In this document: in pieces, positions 34,101-40,609 of the stretch
Numbering within the stretch: the stretch's first letter is position 1
Layout: every line of letters starts with the position of its first letter
Origin: Kitasatospora indigofera
Lineage (GTDB): Bacteria; Actinomycetota; Actinomycetes; Streptomycetales; Streptomycetaceae
Length of the DNA: 56,969 nucleotides
Assembly: GCF_014655955.1 (NCBI RefSeq)
Contig: NZ_BNBO01000043.1
Span: 15,299 to 72,267 of the forward strand
Direction of reading: 5' to 3'
The notes under the pieces: model-generated
What the model was told of the DNA's origin: nothing
What the model saw: the letters and a program-made list of their open reading frames with translations, nothing else
The model's database searches: none
Position numbers and translations under genes: made by a program

Positions 34101-34298
34101 GACGTGGTCGAGCGGACCGTGAACCCGGTGGAGGCGGTGGACGGCGACCTCGACCTGGTCCTGCACTTCGACACCGAACCCTCCGGGGTCCGGGCCGGTG
34201 ACACCGAGGTCTGTGTCAAGGGCTCCTACACCGACCGGGCCGCCGCGCAGACCTACCGCTTCTTCGGCTGCAGGGCGGTGCGGGTCCTGCCGTTCTGA
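31200..34298 (+). CDS. Secreted metzincin-like zinc metalloprotease with calcium-type repeats and DUF11 domain
   Basis: A 1032-aa exported protein. Signal peptide: MHRTAKRLRSLAALTVV through AMAHAAG. A Ca-binding-type acidic repeat follows (DADGDGLLDGWERNG, near 195), then two CSDGIDNGGDG/CGDGIDNDGDA repeats (near 305 and 345). The protease core has HEFGHNLNLRH near 445 (HExxHxxxxxH) and a Met-turn SLMNYDL, which make it a metzincin-like enzyme. C-terminal: a DUF11 beta-sandwich (ADLELTVTDDPDPVAAGTDLTW, near 640), a second CARDB/DUF11-like stretch, and an IDIEPEGGLPTPV domain with VDGDLDLVLHF. ATG 31200 with GAGAGGG; the frame is open upstream but reads as shadow. Confidence 0.82.
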   Translation: MHRTAKRLRSLAALTVVLLTLALAPAMAHAAGTRPFSITITHVECVDSCDAEGLEAAFEGHADFFAKVFVNGVEHRTPTIDNNSSVDPFWAVPVDLPDTVENVPVTIQIWDEDDAPGGDDLGDDSPHDDDNNLDFTVHYQDGKWRDTATNPTDNVNWPQSCSTGDGDTGSDEDEPRVKVCWEVSTLSTSGDADGDGLLDGWERNGYNDDGDGTIDVDLPALGADPRHKDLYLELDSEAGRAPSREGIEALRRAFAAAPITAGSTAGTRPGGVSAPPNPDGRPGITLHIDTGGVYDPTATEGGVAGTCSDGIDNGGDGRIDGNDPSCNRRLVNYLDSSIEQAARDCGDGIDNDGDALPDAQDPDCRAGENLGGGSILATRTNACGIDNGDLYYTAKAANFNRERRLIFRYGVMAVQPAGCPRVRGGQGEIGGNDFAVFNPDAGSIMHEFGHNLNLRHGGFQDRPNCKPNYVSLMNYDLAAGIPRVGGGVLLDYSPPRINVDGTSRGAAPLADLVETNLTEPTPLDPTDPRNRFRFVDRAGQKLTDNLDTGPNWNSDTDPPFETALPTNIDTAGPGPVRTPAACIANTSTDETIHGSDDWTAVSLPFRQFGDSADAGINVESDDYPTTAELLAMEDQANKADLELTVTDDPDPVAAGTDLTWTAVVTNHGPNPAAAVSLSDTLPAQTPFVAADPACKAAAGTVTCGLGDLRVGASRTVTITAHVPADLVHDAGGPVALANQAVADNLVGPDPDAGNDGASTTTTVVAVADLAVSDFVAQAPPTQLVIGGTLDVTLHGTVASNGPSSPMDATLTTAAAPDPGATVTPASSTRSVPALAVGAPRTADSTFTVGCDRPGAHTYRFTASVTPARPGDTDPVEADNHRPVEFTLDCIVPVRIDIEPEGGLPTPVVVPRGVTTVAVLTTAAGEYGLPLAFDAASVQVPTVRFGPRQVVYAGPGGSTEPHPAGHLADVVERTVNPVEAVDGDLDLVLHFDTEPSGVRAGDTEVCVKGSYTDRAAAQTYRFFGCRAVRVLPF

Positions 34299-34670
34299 CC
34301 CACCGCCCCTCCCGGCCGGGCGTCAGGAGCCCCGCGCCGGAAGGGACCGCCGCGGTGCGGGGCCCCGGGACCGAGCGTCCCGGGGCCCCGCACCGCGGTC
34401 GTTCCCGGAGGCGGACGGCCCGGGCCGCCGGTGCGGGACGGTGGCCCGGGCACGGTGATCGGCCGTTGATCCCGCGTAGAACCCGGGCGTGGAGCATCTC
34501 GGTCGTAAGGGGAACCGGTCCAGTGGCTACAGCCGAAACCGGGATCCGGGCCGGCCGAACCGAGGCGGGCCCAGTCCCCGGCGCCTTGGGCGCAGGACTG
34601 AGGTCGTCAGTCTCGGGCCGAACCGGAGCTTCCGAGGGTGTTGTCCGAACGCGAGGAAAGGGGGGCTGGC
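34299..34670. other. Intergenic region separating the protease from the NRPS cluster
   Basis: 372 bases holding the strong terminator at 34351-34397 and then the leader of the cluster regulator. Frames here are shadows. I could not identify a clear promoter. Confidence 0.5.
34351..34397. terminator. Hairpin terminator, 21-bp perfect stem
   Basis: A perfect 21-bp stem (34351-34371 with 34377-34397) closes a 5-base loop, cgagc. It ends the metalloprotease transcript and marks a natural left border for the NRPS cluster. Confidence 0.85.
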
Positions 34671-35996
34671 ATGGACGGCGGTCAGCCGGTGTCGAGTTTT
34701 GGCGAGTTGCTCAAGGTACGGCGGGAGCGTGTCGGGCTGACCCAGCAGGGCCTGGCCGACCACGCGACGCTGAGTGTGCGGGCGATCCGCGACATGGAGA
34801 CGGGACGCGTCCACCGCCCCCGGCAGGAGACCGTCCGGCTGCTGGCCGACGCGCTGCGGCTGGAGGGGCGGAGCAGGGCCGCCTTCGAGGCGGCCGCCCG
34901 GCAGCAGGTGCCGGTGGAGGAGCCCGCCGCGCCGCCGGCCGCCCGCAACGCGATCGTCGGCCGCGGCACCGAGGCCGAGGTGCTGGCCGACGTCCTCACC
35001 GTGCACGGCGACCGGCTGGTGTCGGTGGTCGGCCTCGGCGGGGTGGGCAAGACCCGGCTCGCCCTGGAGGTGGCCCGGCGGCTGCACGCGTCGGTGCGCT
35101 GGGCGGTGCGCTGGGTGGCCTGCGGCGAGCGTGAGCCGGGCGGCCCGGGCGCGGCCTTCGCCGACCTGGTGGGCCGGCCGGGCCGGGCCGAGGGGCTCGC
35201 CGAGCAGATCGGCGACCGGCCCACCCTGCTGGTGCTCGACGGCGCCGACGGCGGCGTCAACGCCTCCACCCTGGACGACCTCTTCCACCGCTGCGCGGGC
35301 CTGCGGGTGCTGATCACCTCCCGGGTGCCGCAGGGACTGGACGGCGAGCAGGTGATCCCGCTCGCGCCGTTGGAGACGCCGGCCCCCGAACTGGACGACG
35401 ACCCGCAGCGGCTGGCCGAGGTGGCGGCGGTGCGGCTGCTGCTGTCGCACGTCCGCCGGGTGCGACCCGGGTTCCGGCTGGGACGGGAGGAGGCCGCGGC
35501 GGTCGGCGCGCTCTGCCGCTACCTGGACGGCCTGCCCGGGGCCCTGGAACTCGCGGCCGGCTGGACCCTGGTGCAGTCGCCCGGCCAGCTGATGGCCCGG
35601 CTGCGGAGCAACCCCTTCACCCTCAGCGCGCCGTCCCCGCTCTGCCACGAGCGGGAGGACGTCCGTGTCGCGCTGACCGGTGCGCTGCACCTGCTGAGTC
35701 CCCGTCAGCGTGCCCTGCTGGGCCTGCTGGCCGACGGCGAGCAGGGGTGGACGGTGGAGGAGGCGGTGACGCTGAGCGGCCGGCCCGTCCAGGAATGCCT
35801 GGCCGTGGTGCACGAGCTGCTCTCCCGCGGGCTGGTGCGGGCGGTGGGCGGCGGCCAGGGCGGAGTGCGGTTCGCGGTGCTCAACCTCTTCCGGGTGCTG
35901 TGCCGGGAGGAGCGGGAGAACTGGCTGTCGGCGGCGACCGCGCGCAGCGAGGAGCGCTCGGGACCGTACCCCGTGCTGGAGGCCCTCGCCGGGTGA
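34671..35996 (+). CDS. XRE helix-turn-helix / NB-ARC (STAND) regulator, probable cluster regulator
   Basis: A 441-aa protein. Residues 5-65 form an XRE helix-turn-helix (SFGELLKVRRERVGLTQQGLADHATLSVRAIRDMETGRVHRP). Residues 95-270 are an NB-ARC NTPase with Walker A VGLGGVGKTRLAL, Walker B TLLVLDGAD and VLITSR. A winged-helix-like region near 345-410 follows. It ends without the TPR repeats usual in AfsR-type STAND regulators. Such XRE-NB-ARC proteins often sit in Streptomyces secondary-metabolite clusters. GAGGAAAGGGGGG precedes the ATG. It is the first gene after a strong terminator and reads towards the NRPS genes, so a pathway-specific role is inferred. Confidence 0.8.
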   Translation: MDGGQPVSSFGELLKVRRERVGLTQQGLADHATLSVRAIRDMETGRVHRPRQETVRLLADALRLEGRSRAAFEAAARQQVPVEEPAAPPAARNAIVGRGTEAEVLADVLTVHGDRLVSVVGLGGVGKTRLALEVARRLHASVRWAVRWVACGEREPGGPGAAFADLVGRPGRAEGLAEQIGDRPTLLVLDGADGGVNASTLDDLFHRCAGLRVLITSRVPQGLDGEQVIPLAPLETPAPELDDDPQRLAEVAAVRLLLSHVRRVRPGFRLGREEAAAVGALCRYLDGLPGALELAAGWTLVQSPGQLMARLRSNPFTLSAPSPLCHEREDVRVALTGALHLLSPRQRALLGLLADGEQGWTVEEAVTLSGRPVQECLAVVHELLSRGLVRAVGGGQGGVRFAVLNLFRVLCREERENWLSAATARSEERSGPYPVLEALAG

Positions 35997-36124
35997 GGCC
36001 GGGCCGGCGGTCGGGCAGCGGTCCGGGCGGGCGACGCGGGGGAGCGGGGCCGCGGGCGGACGCCGTCCACCGCGGCCCCCGGCCGTGGCCCCGCCGGCCG
36101 CCCGGCCCGCGGCCCCCTTCCACC

Positions 36125-36159
36125 GGTGATCTGCCGATGTGCTGCCGGGTGATCTGCCG
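36125..36159 (+). promoter_or_regulatory. Direct repeat ggtgatctgccg upstream of the mutase operon
   Basis: Two identical 12-base words at 36125-36136 and 36148-36159, 23 bases apart (about two helical turns), lie 115-150 bases before the glutamate-mutase small-subunit gene. Direct repeats with this spacing are typical of activator sites; the XRE/NB-ARC regulator next door is a candidate ligand. Confidence 0.4.
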
Positions 36160-36273
36160 GTCGGCGCGGAACGCGGTCCATAAGCTTTTCGTCAGGGCAG
36201 GCGGAGGAATTCGCCCGGAAATCGACGCGGATCGTCGGTCGACGTTGGCCCACTAGGTGACGAGGGGCAGTCC

Positions 36274-36717
36274 GTGGAGCGTGGAAAGGCCGGAAAAGCC
36301 GGGCTGAATGTCGTGGTGACCACCATGGTCTCCGATTCGCACACCTGGAATCTGGTGTTTCTCCAGCTGTTGCTGGAAGAACTCGGCCACCGGGTGACCA
36401 ATCTCGGACCCTGCGTCCCGGACGAGGTCCTGGCCGCCGAATGCCGGCGGCGCCGACCCGACCTGATCGTCCTGAGCAGCGTCAACGGGCACGGCTACAA
36501 CGACGGACTGCGGGTGGTCGCCGGACTGCGCGCCTGCCCGGAGCTGCGCGGCACGCCGATCGTCATCGGCGGGAAGCTGGGCATCGCCGGGGCGGAGGAC
36601 GGCGCCCGGGCCCGGGCCCTGCTCGCGGCCGGCTTCGACGCGGTCTTCGAGGAGGCCGCCTCGGTGGACGCCTTCCGTTCCTACGTCCGGTCGTTGCCGG
36701 CCGGAGTGCTGTTGTGA
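36274..36717 (+). CDS. Glutamate mutase (methylaspartate mutase) small subunit, B12-binding
   Basis: A 147-aa Rossmann-type cobalamin-binding protein. The key motif is DSHTWN near residue 21, where the His replaces the lower base of B12; other groups have DxHxxG, here the last residue is Asn. LSSVNGHGYNDGLRV (near 69) and IVIGGKLGIAG (near 95) complete the cofactor site. With the next gene it forms the adenosylcobalamin-dependent mutase that converts L-glutamate to (2S,3S)-3-methylaspartate. The DSHTWNLVFLQLLLEELGH wording is like the secondary-metabolism enzymes, such as those of vicenistatin, rather than clostridial GlmS. GTG start with GAGGGG upstream; 4-bp overlap with the large-subunit gene. 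Confidence 0.88.
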   Translation: MERGKAGKAGLNVVVTTMVSDSHTWNLVFLQLLLEELGHRVTNLGPCVPDEVLAAECRRRRPDLIVLSSVNGHGYNDGLRVVAGLRACPELRGTPIVIGGKLGIAGAEDGARARALLAAGFDAVFEEAASVDAFRSYVRSLPAGVLL

Positions 36718-37994
36718 CGGCCTTCGGCCCGTTCGTGGCCCGCGCCCGGGCGGCCGGCACGCTGGTGGTGCAGCCACGGATGGGGATGAGCGAACCCGGC
36801 CGGATGCGGGCCGGCCTGCTCGCCACCAAGGACGCGGCCGCCACCACCGTCGGCACCCTCACCCTGGACAGCTACACCCGCACCGGCGAGGTGGCCGCGG
36901 CCCGCCGGGCCGTCGCCGAGGGCGTCCCGCTCAACGGCTACCCGATCACCAGCTACCCGTCGGGCGTCACCCGGTCCGTACTGCACGGGGTCGCCGACGA
37001 CAGCTTCCCGGTCCAGGTCCGGCACGGCTCGGCCCGCCCCGAGAAGATCTTCTCGGCACTGCTCGCCGCCGGCCTGCACGCCACCGAGGGCGGCCCCGTC
37101 TCGTACTGCCTGCCCTACAGCCGCACCCCGCTGCGCGAGGCCGTCGACAGCTGGAGACGCTGCTGCGAGCTGCTGGCCGCCTCCCGCACCGACGGCGCCG
37201 AGCCGCACCTGGAGACCTTCGGCGGCTGCATGATGGGCCAGCTCTGCCCGCCCGGCCTGCTGATCGCGCTCAGCGTGCTGGAGGGCCTCTTCTTCCGCCG
37301 GCACGGACTGCGCAGCATCTCGCTCAGCTACGCCCAGCAGGCCAGCACCCGCCAGGACGAGGAGGCGGTGACGGCCCTGCAGGCGATCGCCGCCGAGCTG
37401 CTGCCGGACGTCGACCGGCACGTGGTGATCTACACCTACATGGGCGTGTACCCGCTGTCGCCCGGCGGCGCGCAACTGCTGCTGGACGAGGCCGCCCGGC
37501 TCGCCGTCCGGACCGGCGCGGCCCGGCTGATCGTGAAGACCACCGCCGAGGCCTACCGCATCCCCACCGTCGGGGAGAACGTCCGGGCGCTGGAGAGCGC
37601 GGCCGCCGTCGCCGCCGGCGAGCGCCGCAGTCCGCCCGGGGCCACGCCCGACACCGGGATCCGCGCCGAGGCCCGCGGCCTGATCGACGCCGTGCTCGAC
37701 CTGCACCCGGACATCGGCCGCGCGCTGGTGCTGGCCTTCGCCAAGGGCTACCTGGACGTCCCCTACTGCCTGCACCCGGACAACGCCGGCCGGGCCCGCA
37801 GCCGGCTCGACCACGACGGGCGGCTGCACTGGTCGGACCCCGGGTCGATGCCGATCGGCCGGAGCGGCCGCACCCCGGCCGCCCCGGCGCTCAGCTCCTC
37901 CGAACTGCTCGGCGCGCTGTCGTACGTGCAGCGCAGCTACGACCGGCGGGCCTTCCGCACCTCGGTCGCCGACGGGGTCTCCGTCGCCCGCTGA
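36714..37994 (+). CDS. Glutamate mutase (methylaspartate mutase) large subunit
   Basis: A 426-aa TIM-barrel subunit, shorter than clostridial GlmE (about 480). By my alignment the catalytic residues are all present: Arg in LDSYTR, Arg in GVTRSVL, Arg in VQVRHG, Glu in TEGGPVSY, both Tyr in VSYCLPYS, and Lys in LIVKTTAEAYRIP, which contacts the adenosyl group. It should therefore be an active mutase making 3-methylaspartate. The start GTG lies in a GTGA overlap with the small-subunit gene. Its place at the head of an NRPS cluster points to supply of a non-proteinogenic building block. A 201-base repeat-bearing gap follows. Confidence 0.9.
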   Translation: MTAFGPFVARARAAGTLVVQPRMGMSEPGRMRAGLLATKDAAATTVGTLTLDSYTRTGEVAAARRAVAEGVPLNGYPITSYPSGVTRSVLHGVADDSFPVQVRHGSARPEKIFSALLAAGLHATEGGPVSYCLPYSRTPLREAVDSWRRCCELLAASRTDGAEPHLETFGGCMMGQLCPPGLLIALSVLEGLFFRRHGLRSISLSYAQQASTRQDEEAVTALQAIAAELLPDVDRHVVIYTYMGVYPLSPGGAQLLLDEAARLAVRTGAARLIVKTTAEAYRIPTVGENVRALESAAAVAAGERRSPPGATPDTGIRAEARGLIDAVLDLHPDIGRALVLAFAKGYLDVPYCLHPDNAGRARSRLDHDGRLHWSDPGSMPIGRSGRTPAAPALSSSELLGALSYVQRSYDRRAFRTSVADGVSVAR

Positions 37995-38058
37995 GGCCCG
38001 GCCGCCCGCCGTGCCTGCCCGGGCACTCCACCGCGCTCCTCCGGAGCGTCCCACCGCT

Positions 38059-38118
38059 CAGCACCCGCGCACTGCGCCGGGCAGCACCCGTGCACTGCGC
38101 CGTGCAGCACCCGCGCAC
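38059..38118 (+). repeat. 23-bp tandem direct repeat, 2.6 copies
   Basis: cagcacccgcgcactgcgccg-type units start at 38059, 38082 and 38105 (the last truncated to 14 bases), with two substitutions between the first two. They lie in the gap before the AsnRS-like gene. They may be slippage products or a spacer with binding sites. Confidence 0.6.
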
Positions 38119-38195
38119 CTCACCACGTACTTCTTCGCGCACTCCACCCGCGCACTCCACCGGCACCGCGCCACGACAAGGATGGGAACGGCATC

Positions 38196-39197
38196 ATGAC
38201 CGTGCAGACCGCGCAAGGGCCCACGCCGCCGGCCGACCCCGGCAGGCACCTGGCGTCCCCGACCACGCGCAGCGCGCTGCGCATCCAGCACCACCTGCTC
38301 GGCGCCGCGCGGGAGTTCCTGCGCGGGGAGGGCTTCACCGAACTCCTGCCGCCGGTCATCGGGCCGGTCACCGACCCGGGCGCCCGGGGCTCCAAGCAGG
38401 TCGACATCGACTTCTACGGCCACCGCTACAAGCTGATGACCAGCGCCATCCTCTACAAGCAGGCCTCCCTGCTGGCCTTCGACAAGATCTTCTGCGTCGC
38501 CCCGAACGTCCGGCTGGAACCGCTGGAGACGGCCGGCACCAACCGCCACCTGGTCGAGTTCCACCAGCTGGACGTCGAGGTCGCCGGCGCCTCCCGGGAG
38601 CAGATCACCGCGCTGGTCGAGCAGTTGGTCGTGCACATGGTGCGCAGCACCGCCGCCGCGCTGCCCGCCGAGTTCGAGGAGCTCGGCCGGGACACCGACG
38701 CCTTCCACGGCCTGCTCCAGGGCGCCTTCGAGCGGGTCCGGCACAGCGACGCCGTGCTGGACCTCCGGGCGGCCGGGCACGACCAGAACCCGGACGCCGA
38801 ACTCGACTGGGAGGGCGAGGCGCTGCTCTCCGCCAAGGCCGGCCGCCCGTTCTTCGTCACCGACTATCCCAAGGGCTCCCGCGGCTTCTACGACCGCGAG
38901 TGCCCCGGCGAGCCCGGCCTGCTGCGGAACTTCGACCTGATCGCGCCCGAGGGCTACGGCGAACTGTGCAGCGGCAGCGAGCGGACCAACGAGTACGCCG
39001 ACATCATCACCCGGATGCGGGAGACCGGTGAGAACCCGCAGAAGTACCGCTGGTACCTCGACCTGGTCCGCGAGGGCATCCCCGCCAGCGCCGGCTTCGG
39101 CATCGGCGTCGAGCGCCTGACCCGGTACGTCGCCGGGCTGGACGCCGTCTGGCAGGCCAGCGCCTACCCCAAGCTCGCCGGGGTGGTCTCGCCGTGA
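38196..39197 (+). CDS. Asparaginyl-tRNA-synthetase-like amide/ester-forming enzyme lacking the anticodon domain
   Basis: A 333-aa class II aminoacyl-tRNA-synthetase catalytic core. Motif 2 region: CVAPNVRLEPLETAGTNRHLVEFHQLDVEV near 105, equivalent to the AsnRS FRAE region. Motif 3: GFGIGVERLTRYVAGLD near 303. AsnRS proper has an N-terminal OB-fold anticodon-binding domain of about 100 residues; here it is absent, so this is not a housekeeping synthetase. It resembles the archaeal AsnRS-derived asparagine synthetase, which activates the side-chain carboxylate of aspartate with ATP and amidates it. Given the glutamate mutase next to it, amidation or ester/amide formation with 3-methylaspartate is a hypothesis. 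Confidence 0.8.
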   Translation: MTVQTAQGPTPPADPGRHLASPTTRSALRIQHHLLGAAREFLRGEGFTELLPPVIGPVTDPGARGSKQVDIDFYGHRYKLMTSAILYKQASLLAFDKIFCVAPNVRLEPLETAGTNRHLVEFHQLDVEVAGASREQITALVEQLVVHMVRSTAAALPAEFEELGRDTDAFHGLLQGAFERVRHSDAVLDLRAAGHDQNPDAELDWEGEALLSAKAGRPFFVTDYPKGSRGFYDRECPGEPGLLRNFDLIAPEGYGELCSGSERTNEYADIITRMRETGENPQKYRWYLDLVREGIPASAGFGIGVERLTRYVAGLDAVWQASAYPKLAGVVSP

Positions 39198-40462
39198 GCG
39201 ACCTCGCCGCACCCGGGTTCCCCGAGGAGGCCGTCCGCCTGCGCGCCAGGACCGGTGCCGCCGCCGCCTTCCCGCCCGCCGGGGACTACGGCCAGGTGCT
39301 GTTCGGCGCCGGGCCGGACGGGCCGGACGGCCTCACCGGGCCGGCCGACCGGCTGGACGCGCTGCGCCTGGCCCCGCCGGTGTTCATGGAGCAGCGGCTG
39401 GCCAAGCTCATCGAGCTCGGCCGCGAACCCACCTACCAGGACGTCGACCTGAGGACCACGATCGGCGGGCTCCGCTCCACCGCGCCGGTCTACCTCTCCG
39501 CGCTCGGCTCGACCCGCGCCGCCGCCGGCGACCTCGGCCCGGCGCTCAGCCGCCAGGCCGGGGCGCTCGGCATCCCGATGGTGATCGGGGAGAACGTCGT
39601 CCCGGTGAACGGCTACGGCCGGCTCGGCGAGGCGGCCGGGCGCTCGCTGCTCGGCCGCCTCACCGCCTACACCGAGCGGCTCGCCGACGGCGTCGGCGGG
39701 GTCGCCGTGCAGCAGAGCACCGAGGACGCCGACGCCGAGGTGTGGAACCTCGTGCACAGCGACCCGGCCGCCCGGCCGCTGCTCGACTCCGGCCGCCTCG
39801 CCTTCGAGCTGAAGGTCGGCCAGGGCGCCAAACCCGGCCTCGGCGGGATGACCGTGCTGGACGAGGCGGCGGCCGCCCGGGTGGCGGACCGCTACGGACT
39901 GGACCCGCTCTTCGAGGGGCAGCGGGTGCTGCGCTCCAGCAGCCCCGGCACCTTCACCGAGGAGATCCTGCGCCAGCAGGTCCGGCTGATGCGCAACAAC
40001 TTCCCCCGGGTGCGGATCTGGGTCAAGCTCCACCCGGGCCGGGACGTCGCCGCCGCCGTGCGGACGGCCGTCGAGGCCGGCGCGGACGCGGTGACCGTGG
40101 ACGGCGCCGAGGGCGGCACCGGCTGGGCGCCCGCCGCCTTCCCCCGGCACGTCGGGCTGCCGCTCGCCGAGTGCCTGCGCCGGCTCGGCGCGCTCCCGTC
40201 CGGCCCGCCGCCCGGCCGGCTGCTGGTCTCCGGCCGGATGTGGGAGGGCAGCCGGGCGGTGAAGAGCCTGGCGCTGGGCGCCACGGCGGTCGGCCTCGGC
40301 CGGGCGGCCCTGCTCGCGGTCGCCGAGGACCCGCAGGACGGCCTGATCCGCCTGGTGGAATGCCTGCGGACCGAAATGCGGCTGCTGATCAGCTCGCTCG
40401 GAAAGTACGCGCCGGACGCGCTCGGGCCGGAGGACGTGTGCTCCCCCGACGGCTGGAGCTGA
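39194..40462 (+). CDS. Free-standing FMN glutamate-synthase-domain protein
   Basis: A 422-aa TIM-barrel flavoprotein of the GltB FMN-domain family: YLSALGSTRAAAGDLGPALSRQAGALGIPMVIGEN, LKVGQGAKPGLGGM, KLHPGRDVAAAVRTAVEAGADAVTVDGAEGGTGWAP, and LLVSGRMWEGSRAVKSLALGATAVGLGRAALLA. The phosphate-binding and substrate loops of glutamate synthase are recognisable. It lacks the glutaminase domain, and the C-x5-C-x4-C motif of the 3Fe-4S cluster is not present (only three scattered Cys). It may reduce an imine, oxidise an amine or transfer ammonia on the mutase product. GTG start in a GTGA overlap with the AsnRS-like gene, so the two are translationally coupled. Confidence 0.82.
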   Translation: MSDLAAPGFPEEAVRLRARTGAAAAFPPAGDYGQVLFGAGPDGPDGLTGPADRLDALRLAPPVFMEQRLAKLIELGREPTYQDVDLRTTIGGLRSTAPVYLSALGSTRAAAGDLGPALSRQAGALGIPMVIGENVVPVNGYGRLGEAAGRSLLGRLTAYTERLADGVGGVAVQQSTEDADAEVWNLVHSDPAARPLLDSGRLAFELKVGQGAKPGLGGMTVLDEAAAARVADRYGLDPLFEGQRVLRSSSPGTFTEEILRQQVRLMRNNFPRVRIWVKLHPGRDVAAAVRTAVEAGADAVTVDGAEGGTGWAPAAFPRHVGLPLAECLRRLGALPSGPPPGRLLVSGRMWEGSRAVKSLALGATAVGLGRAALLAVAEDPQDGLIRLVECLRTEMRLLISSLGKYAPDALGPEDVCSPDGWS

Positions 40463-40609
40463 CTCCCGCACCGGAACGCGGTACCTGAAAGACCCGCAGC
40501 GGCAGCGCCGAGTCCTGCCGTGATCCCTCCTCCTGTCCCGCCGGTCCGGCGGACAGTCGCGCCCGGCCCACGGCGGCCCGGCCTCGCCGTCACCAAGCAT
40601 CGGGGTTGA

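Noticed and set aside
38196..39197. Housekeeping asparaginyl-tRNA synthetase
   Set aside because: The anticodon-binding domain is missing and the gene is coupled to the flavoprotein gene in a biosynthetic cluster.
39194..40462. Type 2 isopentenyl-diphosphate isomerase or lactate oxidase
   Set aside because: The VDGAEGGTGWAP loop and the surrounding segments fit the glutamate-synthase FMN domain better.
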